The notes beneath the pieces were generated by a model. It saw only the letters and a list, made by a program, of their open reading frames with translations, was not told the DNA's origin and ran no database searches. A stretch of DNA of 64,000 nt, from contig CAJNDS010000031.1 in the NCBI GenBank assembly GCA_905221605.1, positions 23,501-87,500 of the forward strand, in the 5' to 3' direction. Of this stretch, positions 10,418 through 22,400 are shown in pieces; the stretch's first letter is position 1, and every line of letters starts with the position of its first letter. Both the position numbers and the translations under genes were made by a program. Source of the stretch: Symbiodinium natans (Eukaryota > Sar > Dinophyceae > Suessiales > Symbiodiniaceae).

Positions 10418-13400
10418 AAAGCTCTTCTCCTTCGGAGATATCACTCATCGCATAGAGCTTCTCCATGCCTCAGTTGCGTGGCAAGAAGAACGATGCGGAG
10501 CGCACTTACTGACACGATCACGCGCAGCAGAAGCTTCAAGAGAGACCAGTAGAGAAGCGCATTCTATTAATAAGCATTGAACACTCCGAGAGTCGAAGAG
10601 CACTCCAAGGGTCCCAGACCAGGTCCAAAAACCCTAACAACCTAAACTCCTAAGCTCCAATGCTCCTAAACCCTAAACTCCTAAAATCTCCTAAACATTT
10701 CAGGGCTTGATGATAAGGAATACGCAGTGGTGATCGAGGCGGGAGAGCGTTGTTTGCCGCACCGCGACATGCAAATCCCCGTGGGCCTTCTTGGCTGGAC
10801 GAGGCGGACCCATGCAAGAGCCCAACACGGAAAGTATCCGCGCCGGTCGCATTTTCGCGGAACGAAGCGACGCAAGCCTCAAAAGTGCACGGGAAGGTGG
10901 GAGTACCGACTCGAGTACTGCGTACGGAAGGTGCGCGGGACCTATGGGCATGGTATTTGCAATGAAACCCACGTTTCGGGCATGCCCACGCTTGGCCTCG
11001 AGAGCAAACGTCCCGGGCGCACACCATACTCTTCATGATGGGATGTCATCGTACTGGCATTGGGGTATAAGAAGCTTATGCTCCATGAAGCAGACGCCAA
11101 AGCAATGAGGTTAGAGTATAATACTCTTCGTTGCGGTCTAGCTTCCTGGGCTTAGGACTGAAATTGATCATTAGCAGACTTGGAAATTTGAAGATCAGGG
11201 CTTTAAAAAATTGGCTTGAGAGTTGCGTTGGGCATACGACTTCGGCATGTGGAACTTACAGCACCTTTGGGGATGCCATTCTGCCTGGCTTAGGGTTTGC
11301 GGGAAAAGTGGGCGAGCTCGTTTGGGTTTGTGGTCGTAGGGTGTTGTACGCCATGAACTTTACCCTTAAACGTTCTCACAACCAGCGGTTCGCATTCTAG
11401 GCTTAGGGGTGTCGTAGTGAATGAGTTTCCGGCTTGGGGGTGCAAGTGGATTCTCCTTGACCCATCTTGGAATTCGCGAAGCCCCAGTGTGCACACGCGC
11501 AAGATACGACATTACACAAGAATATACCACTCAACCTGGCTTTCCTGTACCCATAGCACAGGTCGAGTTGCCAGATGTTCCATCCCACGACTGCTGGCAA
11601 TTTGGCGAACAGGAATGGTTCAACCTGCAAGCCGCAACTGGCCCCGATTTGCAACTAGAAGTCCAGTCCAGCTGACACAAACAGCATCATCCTGCCGCAA
11701 GCTGCAAGTAGCATGATTCGTGGAAACCCGGGTTTTTAGAGAAGCCGCGTCTGCCAATTTCCCACCCTTGCCTTTGTTCGATTGTTTCCCTTGCGCCCAG
11801 TCCTCCCGCTACCTCCGGAGCTCCAATGAGTGCTTCCTTTGCCTTTCCGGTTCTTCTCGTCCCCCACATGCACCCGCACAAAAAACTCATCCTTCGCCGA
11901 TGGCATCCGTCAGCTCTTACGTGCCCGTCCATGCCATTGCCCGGGGCAGAGCATCAGCCGCGGGGGGCGGTGATCTGTCAGCTGTCTGTCAGCCTCGGCC
12001 TGTACTGACTGGCAAGCTGCATCTAGTCTAGTCTTGGCCAACGTCTGCCTCTCGAATTCGCTTCGGCCTCCGCCGTCTAGAACAACGAGACCCCTTCCCC
12101 GGCCACTGGGCGGGTGCCGTCTGGCACCGCAAGCCTTTTTCCTGCGAATCAAGGCAGACAAGGCGTGCCAAGCTCATGTACGTGCGGGCTCTCAAGTTTT
12201 CAATGCACGGGTCGGCTGTGGTTCGGCATCTTTTTTCTCGACCCGTACTCACTTATACTTGCTTTCCTTATCGGCGGTCCGGGCGAACTGGAAGCTCCGA
12301 GGTGCGCCGCTTGGACGGCCATGTCCCATGACGAGTCCCGTGGCTCAGAGGGCAGGCCGGCTGCATGCATCTTATAAACACTTTCAGCTCGGCTCACTAT
12401 AGACCTTCACGCCCAATGTCAAACATTGCGCCTTGCCAAAGTTGGGCACACCACGAGGGATGACGAAGTGGCACTAGCTCCGCGAGAGAATGCATTGGTG
12501 TCAATGATCCCGCTCCTGAGTCGTCACAGGAGGTGCAATGTCTGAAGCCATATACTCACACTATTTCCAAGGCTCAGCACAACAACAGTGAGCGCTATGC
12601 TAGCATGTCGTCGGTGCTCACGATGGTGCCGCGTAGGCTTTCTGATGCCGCCAAACGGCAGCGTCTTCTCCCCAGCTGAGCAATCGCTCAAACCTGATGT
12701 GGGCCAGAAAGCTCGCAGGCAAGTCCATCAGGTGCGTCAAACATTCTAAGTATCTGCGACTTCAAACAGGGATGGTTTATGGACATTTTTTTGACACACA
12801 CACACACACACTCACTCACTCACAACTTTGTAGCTGTGTGCCTCGAGTCCGGAAAATTTCGCTCCTGGGCCCTACCGAGCATGGCTTCACTGGAGCTGGA
12901 TGTTTTTGAACCTGGAGCTCTCTGAGTGGTGCCTGCGCTACGCCGCAGACATCGCTCGGATCATCCTTTTAGTATAGTGTGGGGCCACGTCTGTTTTCAG
13001 GAGCCACTGTTGCAGGCATCCCTTATATAGCCTTGTTGAGCCGAAATTTGTTAAAAGGTTGCCGGTTCCTTTTCATTTCAATCCGTAACCCTACATACTT
13101 AAGGACCGTCGCACACCTTTCGAGTGAGCCGGACCCTCCAGGATGGGATCGGTTGCCCCGGCGCTCTGGATTTGGAACACCGGGGCTCATGAAACGAGAG
13201 ACGGCTCTTGAAGCCTTAGGTCCACAGAAGGCTTGGCCTCTTAGTCTTGACTTAAAGGCCGAATGTACTCGCCCGACAGCTTTAAGTATACTTGTGCGAA
13301 AAGAACGGATGCCAAACCACACCCAGGACAACTACAATGTAGGTTTCCGGCCTCCGAGCATATAATACATCCTTGGAGACCGGAAACCTACATTGTACTT

Positions 13401-16400
13401 GTCCTGGGTGTGGGGACTCCAGCCAGCTAAATATAGCCATTGACACATTCCAAAGGGATTGCGGCCCTTTTTCGTGTGTAAAGCAAAGTTGGCGAATAAG
13501 CTTTCTGACGGAAGGGCCTGTAAATAGACTCAAATAGACGTCTGCAGAAACCTTGGCAAATGAAACTCGAATTACATGCTCTCAAGGAGTCCCGGGCACT
13601 CTCACCAAAAATGCAAATGTCCTCCACGTCGCGCACAGTCCTCTTTTCCTTCGGCTGCCGTCTCGGCTGCACTCGTAGAGTTCCCGGACTCGCAGAAGAT
13701 GCCTTCGGCAATGGCTCAGTCCCTATGGGTCTGCTATGCTCACGTAGCGGGACCGGGCGAATTTCAAGCCTCATGTGCTTGCACCAGACATGCTCTGCTG
13801 GCACATCGAGTACATGACATGCTTGGGAAATGAAGTCCAACTCATGATTTGGAACCTTCCTTGACATGCCCCAAAAAGGCTTGGACGAAGGTTCCTAAGC
13901 TTGTCGCTTAGCAAAAGGAAAATACTCACGGATCTTCTTGATCCTGAGCCTGAGGTGCCACAGAGCTGTTCATGGACCTTCTCTTCTTGGCCGAGATGAA
14001 AGCGCCATCCATTCGGATCTTCCACACCCCGGTCGCCAAGAAGTTCTTTATGGCATCTTGTTTCGCGCTCTTGGTCAGGCCATCCGCAAGCTGCCTGTCG
14101 GAATCACACCACAAGACGGTGGTCTTCTGCTCACGAATGTGCTGTTGAAGGGCTGCCAGCTCGAGAGCAGAATATTTGTCCTTGATGCCAACCGTTGCTG
14201 ACATCACCCCATCTCTCTCCAAGACATCGTAGACCGCCTTTGCGTCTATCACCATAGCAGCGGGGATCTTCTTGACAAAGGACTGAGGCTGCTGAAGGTC
14301 GATGTCGTGTCCTAGCAATTCGCACCATGTCAAGCGTGCCAGCATCATCTCTTGCTCTAAATCCGCAAGACTTTGAACTTCTGCTGATAAACTGGATCTC
14401 GCTACTCGATTGAGTTTGGAAGATTTCCAGCCCAAAGGATTGACCTTGCCGAAGCCCTTCTCAAAGTCTTTTGGATGCATGAAGCCGAAGATGTGGCCTC
14501 CTGTACTCGTCCCATCTGGGCGATTTGCGAGTGCCGCGTCGCTCCATCCAATCATCATCATCTTCTCCGGCTGCTGTTCTCCCAATTGTTGGACTCTTAC
14601 ACTGATGTGTCGAGCACTATAGATTTCCCGGACCAATTTGTTGATCTGCTCCACTGCTGAGAAGTGGCGCGTCGCCAGGAAACTTTGAAGAAAACTCAGC
14701 TTAGCAGCGTGCTGCGGCCCTGACTGAGTCACACGCCACTGTGCAGACCCAAGAATGGCACGTGCCTGACTCAGCTCTTGCTCACTCAGGTCCTTCTCGT
14801 CACCCTTGGCTCTGGACGGCATCTGGCTCAGATTGGCACAAAAGTCAGAGTGGTCGAGGATCACGGAGTCGTCTGACATCTGTTGCAAGCGCAGTCCACA
14901 GTGCAAGAAGTTCTCAGCTTCCCACAAAGCCCACTGATATGAAGCATGGAACTCGTGAAGGAAGGTCGTCCAAGTCGATGACGCTTCGTCCCCTGTGAAG
15001 AGCACATCATCTACATGGATCCCTAGTATCCCGACAACTTGTGCTTCTGCGTTCAACACCCGCCACAAGCATGGATCTACCTTGCTTTGCTTCGCCCCAA
15101 GTTTCCTCAATGTCGAAGCGAGATCTTCAAACCATTCTCGAGGAGCGGATGTCAGTCCATACGCAGAGCCGAGAAGCTCTATCATCTGTCCCTCACTCAG
15201 ACCCATAGCCTTCGAGAGCTCGGGCAAAGGCTTAGCGTAGAGAGGATGTAGCCGATCACGAGGTTTTGCTTGTAAGAAAGCCGTGCGGACGTCACCGGCC
15301 AACACCTTCCATCTCCGGGCTGATGCCATGTTCAGGAGGAGCATCTTTGAGAGTCTTGACATTGCTGGGCTCGAGGTTGTTCTCTCTAGCAGTGACGGGT
15401 CGGAATACCCGAGCACCACTATTCTTGCCTTGGCTTTTACTTTTCCTCGGTTTTCTTCTCCTTCTCCCGCACTTTTGAAGGTATAGATCCAACGCATTTT
15501 CATGGCCTGATGCTCTTGGATGGAGGGGCACGCCGCCTTTGCCACCTTGTGACCAAGCCATGACTCCAATTCCGCCACTTTGGCAGACTCCATGGCCTTG
15601 CGCTGATCTGGATCGAGCTTGTGAAGCGCCACCTCCACGCCCTTCTGGACATTCTTTACCATGAACTTCGAAGGATCCTTCAAGATTCTCCGCCAGGCTT
15701 TTGGGTCTTCAGGAATGTCCAGCACTACGGAGAACAGAGTGGTCTCGAACTCAGACTCCTCCATGAACATCGCCGAACTTGAGTTGCGCACATGCCATGG
15801 CAGCTCACCTCTCTCATGCATCGATCTCTGCTCTTGGAAAGACACTGGACCTGGGATTCCTTGGGGAAGGTAAGTGACATCTTCAAGCATCCTCTCCATG
15901 TCCACTGGCGCCACACCTGATTCTTCCGGCAACAGAACTCGCTTTGAACCTGTTGGACGGTCCGGCACCATCTCCTCATCGGATGGAGCATCTCGAACGT
16001 GTTCTGGAACCTCACTGATGGCGCCTCTCTTATGAACTTCAGGATGATGCTCACGGATCTCTCGGTCTTTTTGCTTGGCTTTGGATGACCTCCCCCATGT
16101 TCTTTTCTTAGCCCGCGTTTCATCATCGTAGCTCCCCTTGTGCATGAGGTTCGAAAGGGCAGTCATTGTCCATGGAAAAGACACCGAAGATACGGCTCCA
16201 CTGATGAGCTTCTCCGAGGTTGAAGCATGTCTCAGCTGGCTCGCGTGGAACTTCTTCAGTCGGCCAGCCGCAATCGCCCACACCATTGCTGACGGTCTCC
16301 GAGATGTTCCGTCGCTCTTAGTCTCTGTCGCCAAGACTCTAGCTGGGCCGAACCATCTAGCTGTCCGCATACGAGGGTAGTCCACCATGGAATTCGCAGG

Positions 16401-19400
16401 CAAGTCTGCTGGGTGCTGGTATCTTCGGTAAAACACCAAGTCTCCAGGAAGGTATCGAGCCTGCTCTCGGACTCGAGCATTCTTCGCCCTTGTCGCATGT
16501 TCTCGAGCTCGATGTTCTAGAAAAGCCTGTTCAGCTTCCTTTCGAACTTGCCACGAAGAGGATTCGCTCACCGAGATCTCGTCCAATTCAGAGTCCTGCA
16601 GTCTGCCACCTGGGGACCAATCCCTGCCGAGCGCCCATTGCATGGGTGAAAACCCATGGATTCTCGCGAGGGAATTGTGGGCCGCGACCATAGCCAGGGC
16701 AGCTCTTCGAGGATGTTCCGGTGACCCGCGGAGAAAGGCTTCTGTTTTTGCTCTCAGCAACCCAATAGTCCGTTCCACCTGCGCAATCATCTCATGATGC
16801 TCAGCTGGCGCGGCAACCAAATCAATCCCTTTTCCAAGGCACAACTCGCGGAGTTTGGAACTTCGATGAGCCCCTTCCAAGTCCAGCTTGATGACTTCGG
16901 GGTATCCAAAGTACTGGAACCAAGCCTCTTGCAGGATGTCCATGACTTCTTGCCCAGTGATGTTTCTGCCTTCTTCTTCTGGTACTGAATATGCCTCCCG
17001 AATGACGGCATAGCCGCTTGCTTCATCCACCATCAAGACAAAGTGATGCATCCTTCCATCAAACTTCAGGTCCCAACCATCAATCTGCAAACACGACCAT
17101 AAGCGATCCGTTCGTTCGAGGTTTACCACAGGGCTCGGCATCCGAACCTTCCCTTCTAGGCACTCATCGCATTGGATTTGAGACGCTGCAGCGATGACCA
17201 AAGGGTTCGCTCCTCGGGCCTGGAGGTTCTTGACAAGGAGTCTGTTGTTCGGATGACCAAATCGTCGATGCAGCTTCAACACCGACTCTTCCAGTCTCTG
17301 CAACTCCGCAGGCTCCAATTCTTCTAAAGGGGATGTATCGATGGGCATGATCTCTCCGTCCTCATTCCACATCAGCTCTTCATGGTTGGGTTTCACGAAG
17401 CGCGCAATCCATGTCCAAAAATTGCTCTTCTCAGCGCTAACAGAGGTGGAGAATGTGTTCTGGATCGCAAGGTTTGTGCTTGTGACCTTGACTATCTCAT
17501 CACCGATCGCCATAGGACCACTTCCTTTTACCTTCCAGAAGGCACAGACTTCGCTTAACCTCCACACTTGAGAAGACGGTTTTGTCACCCAAATTACTTC
17601 GGACTTTTGCTCCACAGCCTGCCTGGACAAAAGAAGCAGATGACGGACCACCTTGAGGTACTTTCTCACCCTAGCAGCATCCTTGTCCACCAACTGAGAG
17701 GCATTCAAGCTTTCATCCGGGCCACGAGGTACATTGCACACCACCCATCGCGGACTCAGTGCACGCAGTCGTTCCGCTGCCTCCAGGAACCCACGATGAG
17801 TCCCTAGATCGCATCTCTCTCGAAAACCCAATGTCCCATGGCTGAGGCCAGCTTCTTCCAAGCCATGGGCCACCCTGTCAGGATGTATCCAAGGATCACA
17901 AAGGAGCATCACATCCATACGACTTTCTGGGGGGTAGGCGATCTGGATCTCCTCCAAAGCATCAAGGGCATTGTGGAAGGGCTTGAGGACCTCCTCTTGC
18001 TCTTGGGTGGTAAGCACGAATTCTTCCTCCCGTTCTGGTTCATCTTCTCCCGAAGCCACAAGGATTTCTGTTCCGCGGCCACAGTCTTTCGGAATGATGA
18101 ACCCTGACTTGCTCAGCAATTTTCTCTCATCCTCAGACATAGACACGGCACCCTTGGCCGTGAAAGCCGTGACCACTATCCTCTGTCCACTCCAAGGAAG
18201 CGTGACGTGATATCTCCTGGGGGAGAATTGAAGGGGGCGATGTCTCGTGCTCAGCGCCACTCCTGGAACCCGTGTTCCATTTGGCTTGTTCTTCCATGTC
18301 AGCGGTTCTCCAGGGTCTGGATCTTCCTCTCTTAGCTCCAGCCATATTCCTCCTTTCTCGAAGTTGCCATAGGAGCAGGTGAAGTTGTCGGATTCCACCA
18401 GGTTGTTCACATCCATGTGCATGTTGGATTTCATGTTGTTTGTGATGCATACAGACGTCCATTCTGGAATCATGTTGGGGAACCACTTGGCGACGCACGC
18501 GTTCACGTACTGGCATAGGTGAGGGTATTGTGTGGTCGCCTTGGTTGTTCCCTTCATCGGTCCATGTGCATACATGCCAAAGAGAAGGTTGAAGGAGTCT
18601 CTCTTCACTTCTTGCCAAACCCCACGGTGTGAAGCATGTTGCGCGGGAACGATGGTCCGGAGCACCATATCCAAGGCTTCATGGTCATAGCGTCCAAGCC
18701 GACTCATCTCCCCCGCCAGGGTTTCCACAGCTGCTCCATTGATCAGACTCACATGTAGCACTTGGTCCGGGTCGATCAAGCTCTGTTCTCGTACTCCAAG
18801 TTCTCCGAACCGATCTCGTTCGGACGAGAGGCTTTTCGACCAGGACGCTGACTCATCTCGTCGGCCGTGTCTGGAACAACCACCACTGAACCCTGGCTTG
18901 TCAAGGGAGACGTCTCGGTCTGGGATGACTCTGGACCTGTCTCTCCACCGTGTTTGGGTCGAGCCGTCTCTTTCGGACGGGCTCTCCCTCATTCTCCTCA
19001 GCTGTTCCACACGTCGGAGAGCAGAGTTCTCGGCGGCCATCAAGCTGATCTCCCTGCTGCTGGGATAAGATGACGTGGCTGGATCCAGATCTCGAAGAGC
19101 TTCTTGTACATCGGCTGCAAGAGGAGCCGACTTTCGGTGCATCCCATGTTGGCCTTGACGAGGTACGTATGTCAGCCTCATCTTGCACTTCTCGCACGCA
19201 GCACACTGGTTGGATCCGGTTGGAGACCCTTTGTACGCCTTTGCTGGGAGATGATTCCCATAACACGGCGGGCCCGTGCACCGGGGATCCCTGGGATCGG
19301 GGCCTTCCCCTCTCTCCACCTCGAGGGGTGGAGCAGCTTCCCCTTTCTTTGCCTTGGACTTCTGCTTGGGCGCTGACTTCGGCGCGGCGGCTCCCGAGGT

Positions 19401-22400
19401 CGGTATAGTCGCCGAATCTCCCGGAGTCACAGAGGTCGAGGTTTGCGCCATGCAGGGCAGCGAACGCGAGGAAGGGAATCAACGTTCTCATTGAGGACCC
19501 TCGCTGTGAGCTGATGCGCTGAGGTCGTTTCCCTTCTTGTTTTCCATGACATGCATGTAGAACGCAGGAATCTTCGTCAGGAGCTTCATCTGCACATTCT
19601 CTCGCAACACAACATGACTCAAACCCTTGTTCTGCAGATGTCCTATCGGGCATGAAAGAAGGATTTGGAACGTCACACTCAGCAGTCATGAAAATCGCAT
19701 TCACCTCATTTTCTTCCGAGTCGGCACACAAGATCGGCGGGTTCATGGTGAGCTCGGAGCTAGTTCTGTCCAGGCGAATGCCCTGTGAGAGCCAGTCCTG
19801 CGTCAAGTTCAGCAGCAAATGTCCAGATCGGCTACGCCTAAGACCAATTGCCAGGCCGGGATCCACCGCAGCGAAGACCACCATGCACCGTGAAAAGTCA
19901 ATCACGGCCTTCAGTCTCTTGAGCGTCTTCATCCCGAGGAGGATTGGCACGCCCACCACGTCGAGGGTGTACATGCCTAAACGAACACGCGTGTCCCCGA
20001 GGACCTGTTCCAGGAGTACGTAGGATGACGCAAAGGCATGCTCTCCGTTTCCGAATTTGAATCTCTTCACCGGCTCCTGGGTGACCTCGAGGTTGAGGTC
20101 TTCGCCAGAACAGGCTTGTCGCAGCTGGACCAATGCCTCTAACGCAGGGAGACTGGTCACCGTCTCCGTTGCTCCACTGTCGATGACGGCATACCCAGCC
20201 AATTCCGACTCAGGAACTACATCTCCACCACTTGGCTCATTTCCGAAGCACTCGCCTTCTGGCAGGATCTCCTCAACGGCGAAGACCATGCCATCCACGA
20301 AGTTCACCTGGCCGCCCTTCTTGCCCTGCCTGCCCTTCGAAGAGGATCTTTTTGGACAGCTTCGGAAGTCATGGCCTTTGTCTCCGCAGATGAAACATCC
20401 AGTGTAGGCTGCATCACCAACGGCGGCACCGAGAAAGCCCTCGGTGACAAAGCTTGAAGCAGGAGATGATTTTCCCTTGCTCTTGCCTTTTCCTTTCTTC
20501 CCTTTCGGTCCACTGCCCTTGGAGTGGGGCGCAAAGGGGTAGAACCCTCTGCTGAGGTTTCGGGCCGGAACTGCCTGTCGGGCCTGCATGAAATTCCGCA
20601 TCTTGGATTCGGCTACGGCAAAGGCTTCATCGACTTCCTTCTGTTCATCAGGGCTGAGGTCCGATAGGGCTGGCTCTTCATTCCACCAGGCGTCTTCTCC
20701 CCAGGGATCTCCACCTTCTCCTGAGGACCACCAGGAAGAGGACCACTGATCCGCCTCCTGCCAACCATCTCCAGAGGACCATAATGCTGAACTCTCTTGA
20801 CAGGCTTGCGCTGGCAGGCGATCTCCAACGAAGAAAGTCTCGGCATTCTCCAAGGCGTCTTCCAGCTCGGTCGAGTCACTCATCACAAGTGACCACTGTC
20901 CAGCTTCCTCGACCCAGAAGTTGCGACGCCTTCCATGGTCTCGGCTTCCTTTCCCTTGGTGGTCAGGAACGATGAGCTCTTCCTCCATTCCACGAAGTGC
21001 TTTCTCAATCGCCTCCAACCGGAGACTATTTCCAGCCGCCGCTTGCACAGAAAGACGCTGTTGACTGGTCAAGCCTGCGCGTCGTAGCATGAGCCATCCC
21101 AAGACCTCAGATGGCAAGACTTCGGGCAAATGCTCTTCTTGAGCGTCCCACATTTGGATATCTTCAAGAGCACGAATGGAATCGTCACTGTCGGATTCTT
21201 TTCGGCCACGCCTTCTTCGCCATGACCCACCATCTTCTTTTAGCTCAGGTTCATCGTCGCGGGGTTCCTCGGGCATTTCAGTCTCTCTGTCATCATCATC
21301 TTCAGCGTGGGGCTCTGTCTCGGTCTCCATGCTGGCTCTCCTTGTCGGTGACGACGGTGCTGACGGACTTGAGGACGTCTGGGCAGTCGGCCGCTCTTCT
21401 TCTCCCTTCGCCTTCCTCACTCTTGACAAAGCAATCTGGAGATGGCGATACTGTAGGCGTACTTGGGCCGCCCAGGTTGCCATTGATTGGGTGGGGAGCC
21501 TTCTCATCCGAAGCATCAAGGATTCCAATCTGACTCCAATGTCCGGCACCGGCAGGCGGCCTAAGGTGTCCTTCAGGTAGGTCAGCAAGTAGATCACCCC
21601 ATCTCGGCGGCAAAGCTGACGATGGCTCAAATCGCCAGTAATGGCCCAGGCTCGGCCCGTCAGCTCGCTGACTATTTTTGGCGCAAGGAGGTGTCTCCTC
21701 TTTCGAGGAGTCTGTTCAAAGGCCAACCTCACTCTGCGACAGAAATCGTTCCATCCACTGGCCTCGCCATCCCAAGAACATCGCAATGAGGAATATTCTT
21801 TGTGATCTGCCATCTTCCGGATGAAGGTCACCAGGCTCTAGTCCAAAATGTCGAAGATGGTCTTGTCGGAGCACCGGCTCCGCCGCCTCGTAGAACAGCA
21901 AGTAGGTGTGGCCACCCTTGGGGAATTCGTCGTCAGGAGCCCTCACGACCGAGTCACCCAAAGGACCTCCCTGGACTGGTAGCAGCTCCGCTACCAATCT
22001 CAAGGAGTCCCGGGCACTCTCACCAAAAATGCAAATGTCCTCCACGTCGCGCACAGTCCTCTTTTCCTTCGGCTGCCGTCTCGGCTGCACTCGTAGAGTT
22101 CCCGGACTCGCAGAAGATGCCTTCGGCAATGGCTCAGTCCCTATGGGTCTGCTATGCTCACGTAGCGGGACCGGGCGAATTTCAAGCCTCATGTGCTTGC
22201 ACCAGACATGCTCTGCTGGCACATCGAGTACATGACATGCTTGGGAAATGAAGTCCAACTCATGATTTGGAACCTTCCTTGACACATGCCGCGTTTTGGC
22301 CAAGTTTCTGGCAAGAGCTTCGCGCTTCTCTTCAGGGAGGGCTTCCCACTGCTCCTCGCACAGGGCAACGCCCAAAGCCAATCTTGCCCAGTGCATCCTA

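Larger units (their letters stand above)
13580..22284 (-). mobile_element. Complete Ty1/copia LTR retrotransposon, 8705 bp
   Basis: Two direct repeats of 287 bp bound the element, and I find no mismatch between them. Both outer edges carry the 5-bp duplication CATGC (13575-13579 and 22285-22289). Reading the minus strand, the 5' LTR is followed after one base by a primer-binding site, a gag frame with zinc knuckle and protease, then a long frame with integrase, reverse transcriptase and RNase H. The order integrase before reverse transcriptase identifies copia. Identical LTRs and uninterrupted frames imply a recent insertion. The purine tract expected before the 3' LTR is weak (GGGG just inside). 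The element is in the sense direction of a SET-domain gene, at or next to one of its splice donors. Confidence 0.97.

Noticed and set aside
18901-19400. Last 170 residues of the gag frame as a functional domain
   Set aside because: They overlap the pol frame, are Ser/Arg/Gly-rich and show no motif, so they look like out-of-frame readthrough of pol.
14410-21533. Many plus-strand open frames of 60-140 residues across the copia element
   Set aside because: They are antisense shadows of the gag and pol frames.
21716-22396. 226-residue minus-strand open frame upstream of gag
   Set aside because: It fuses a host exon, the target duplication, the whole 5' LTR and the leader. The same LTR frame reappears at 13427-13867 with a different tail. 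It is a chimera, not a gene.
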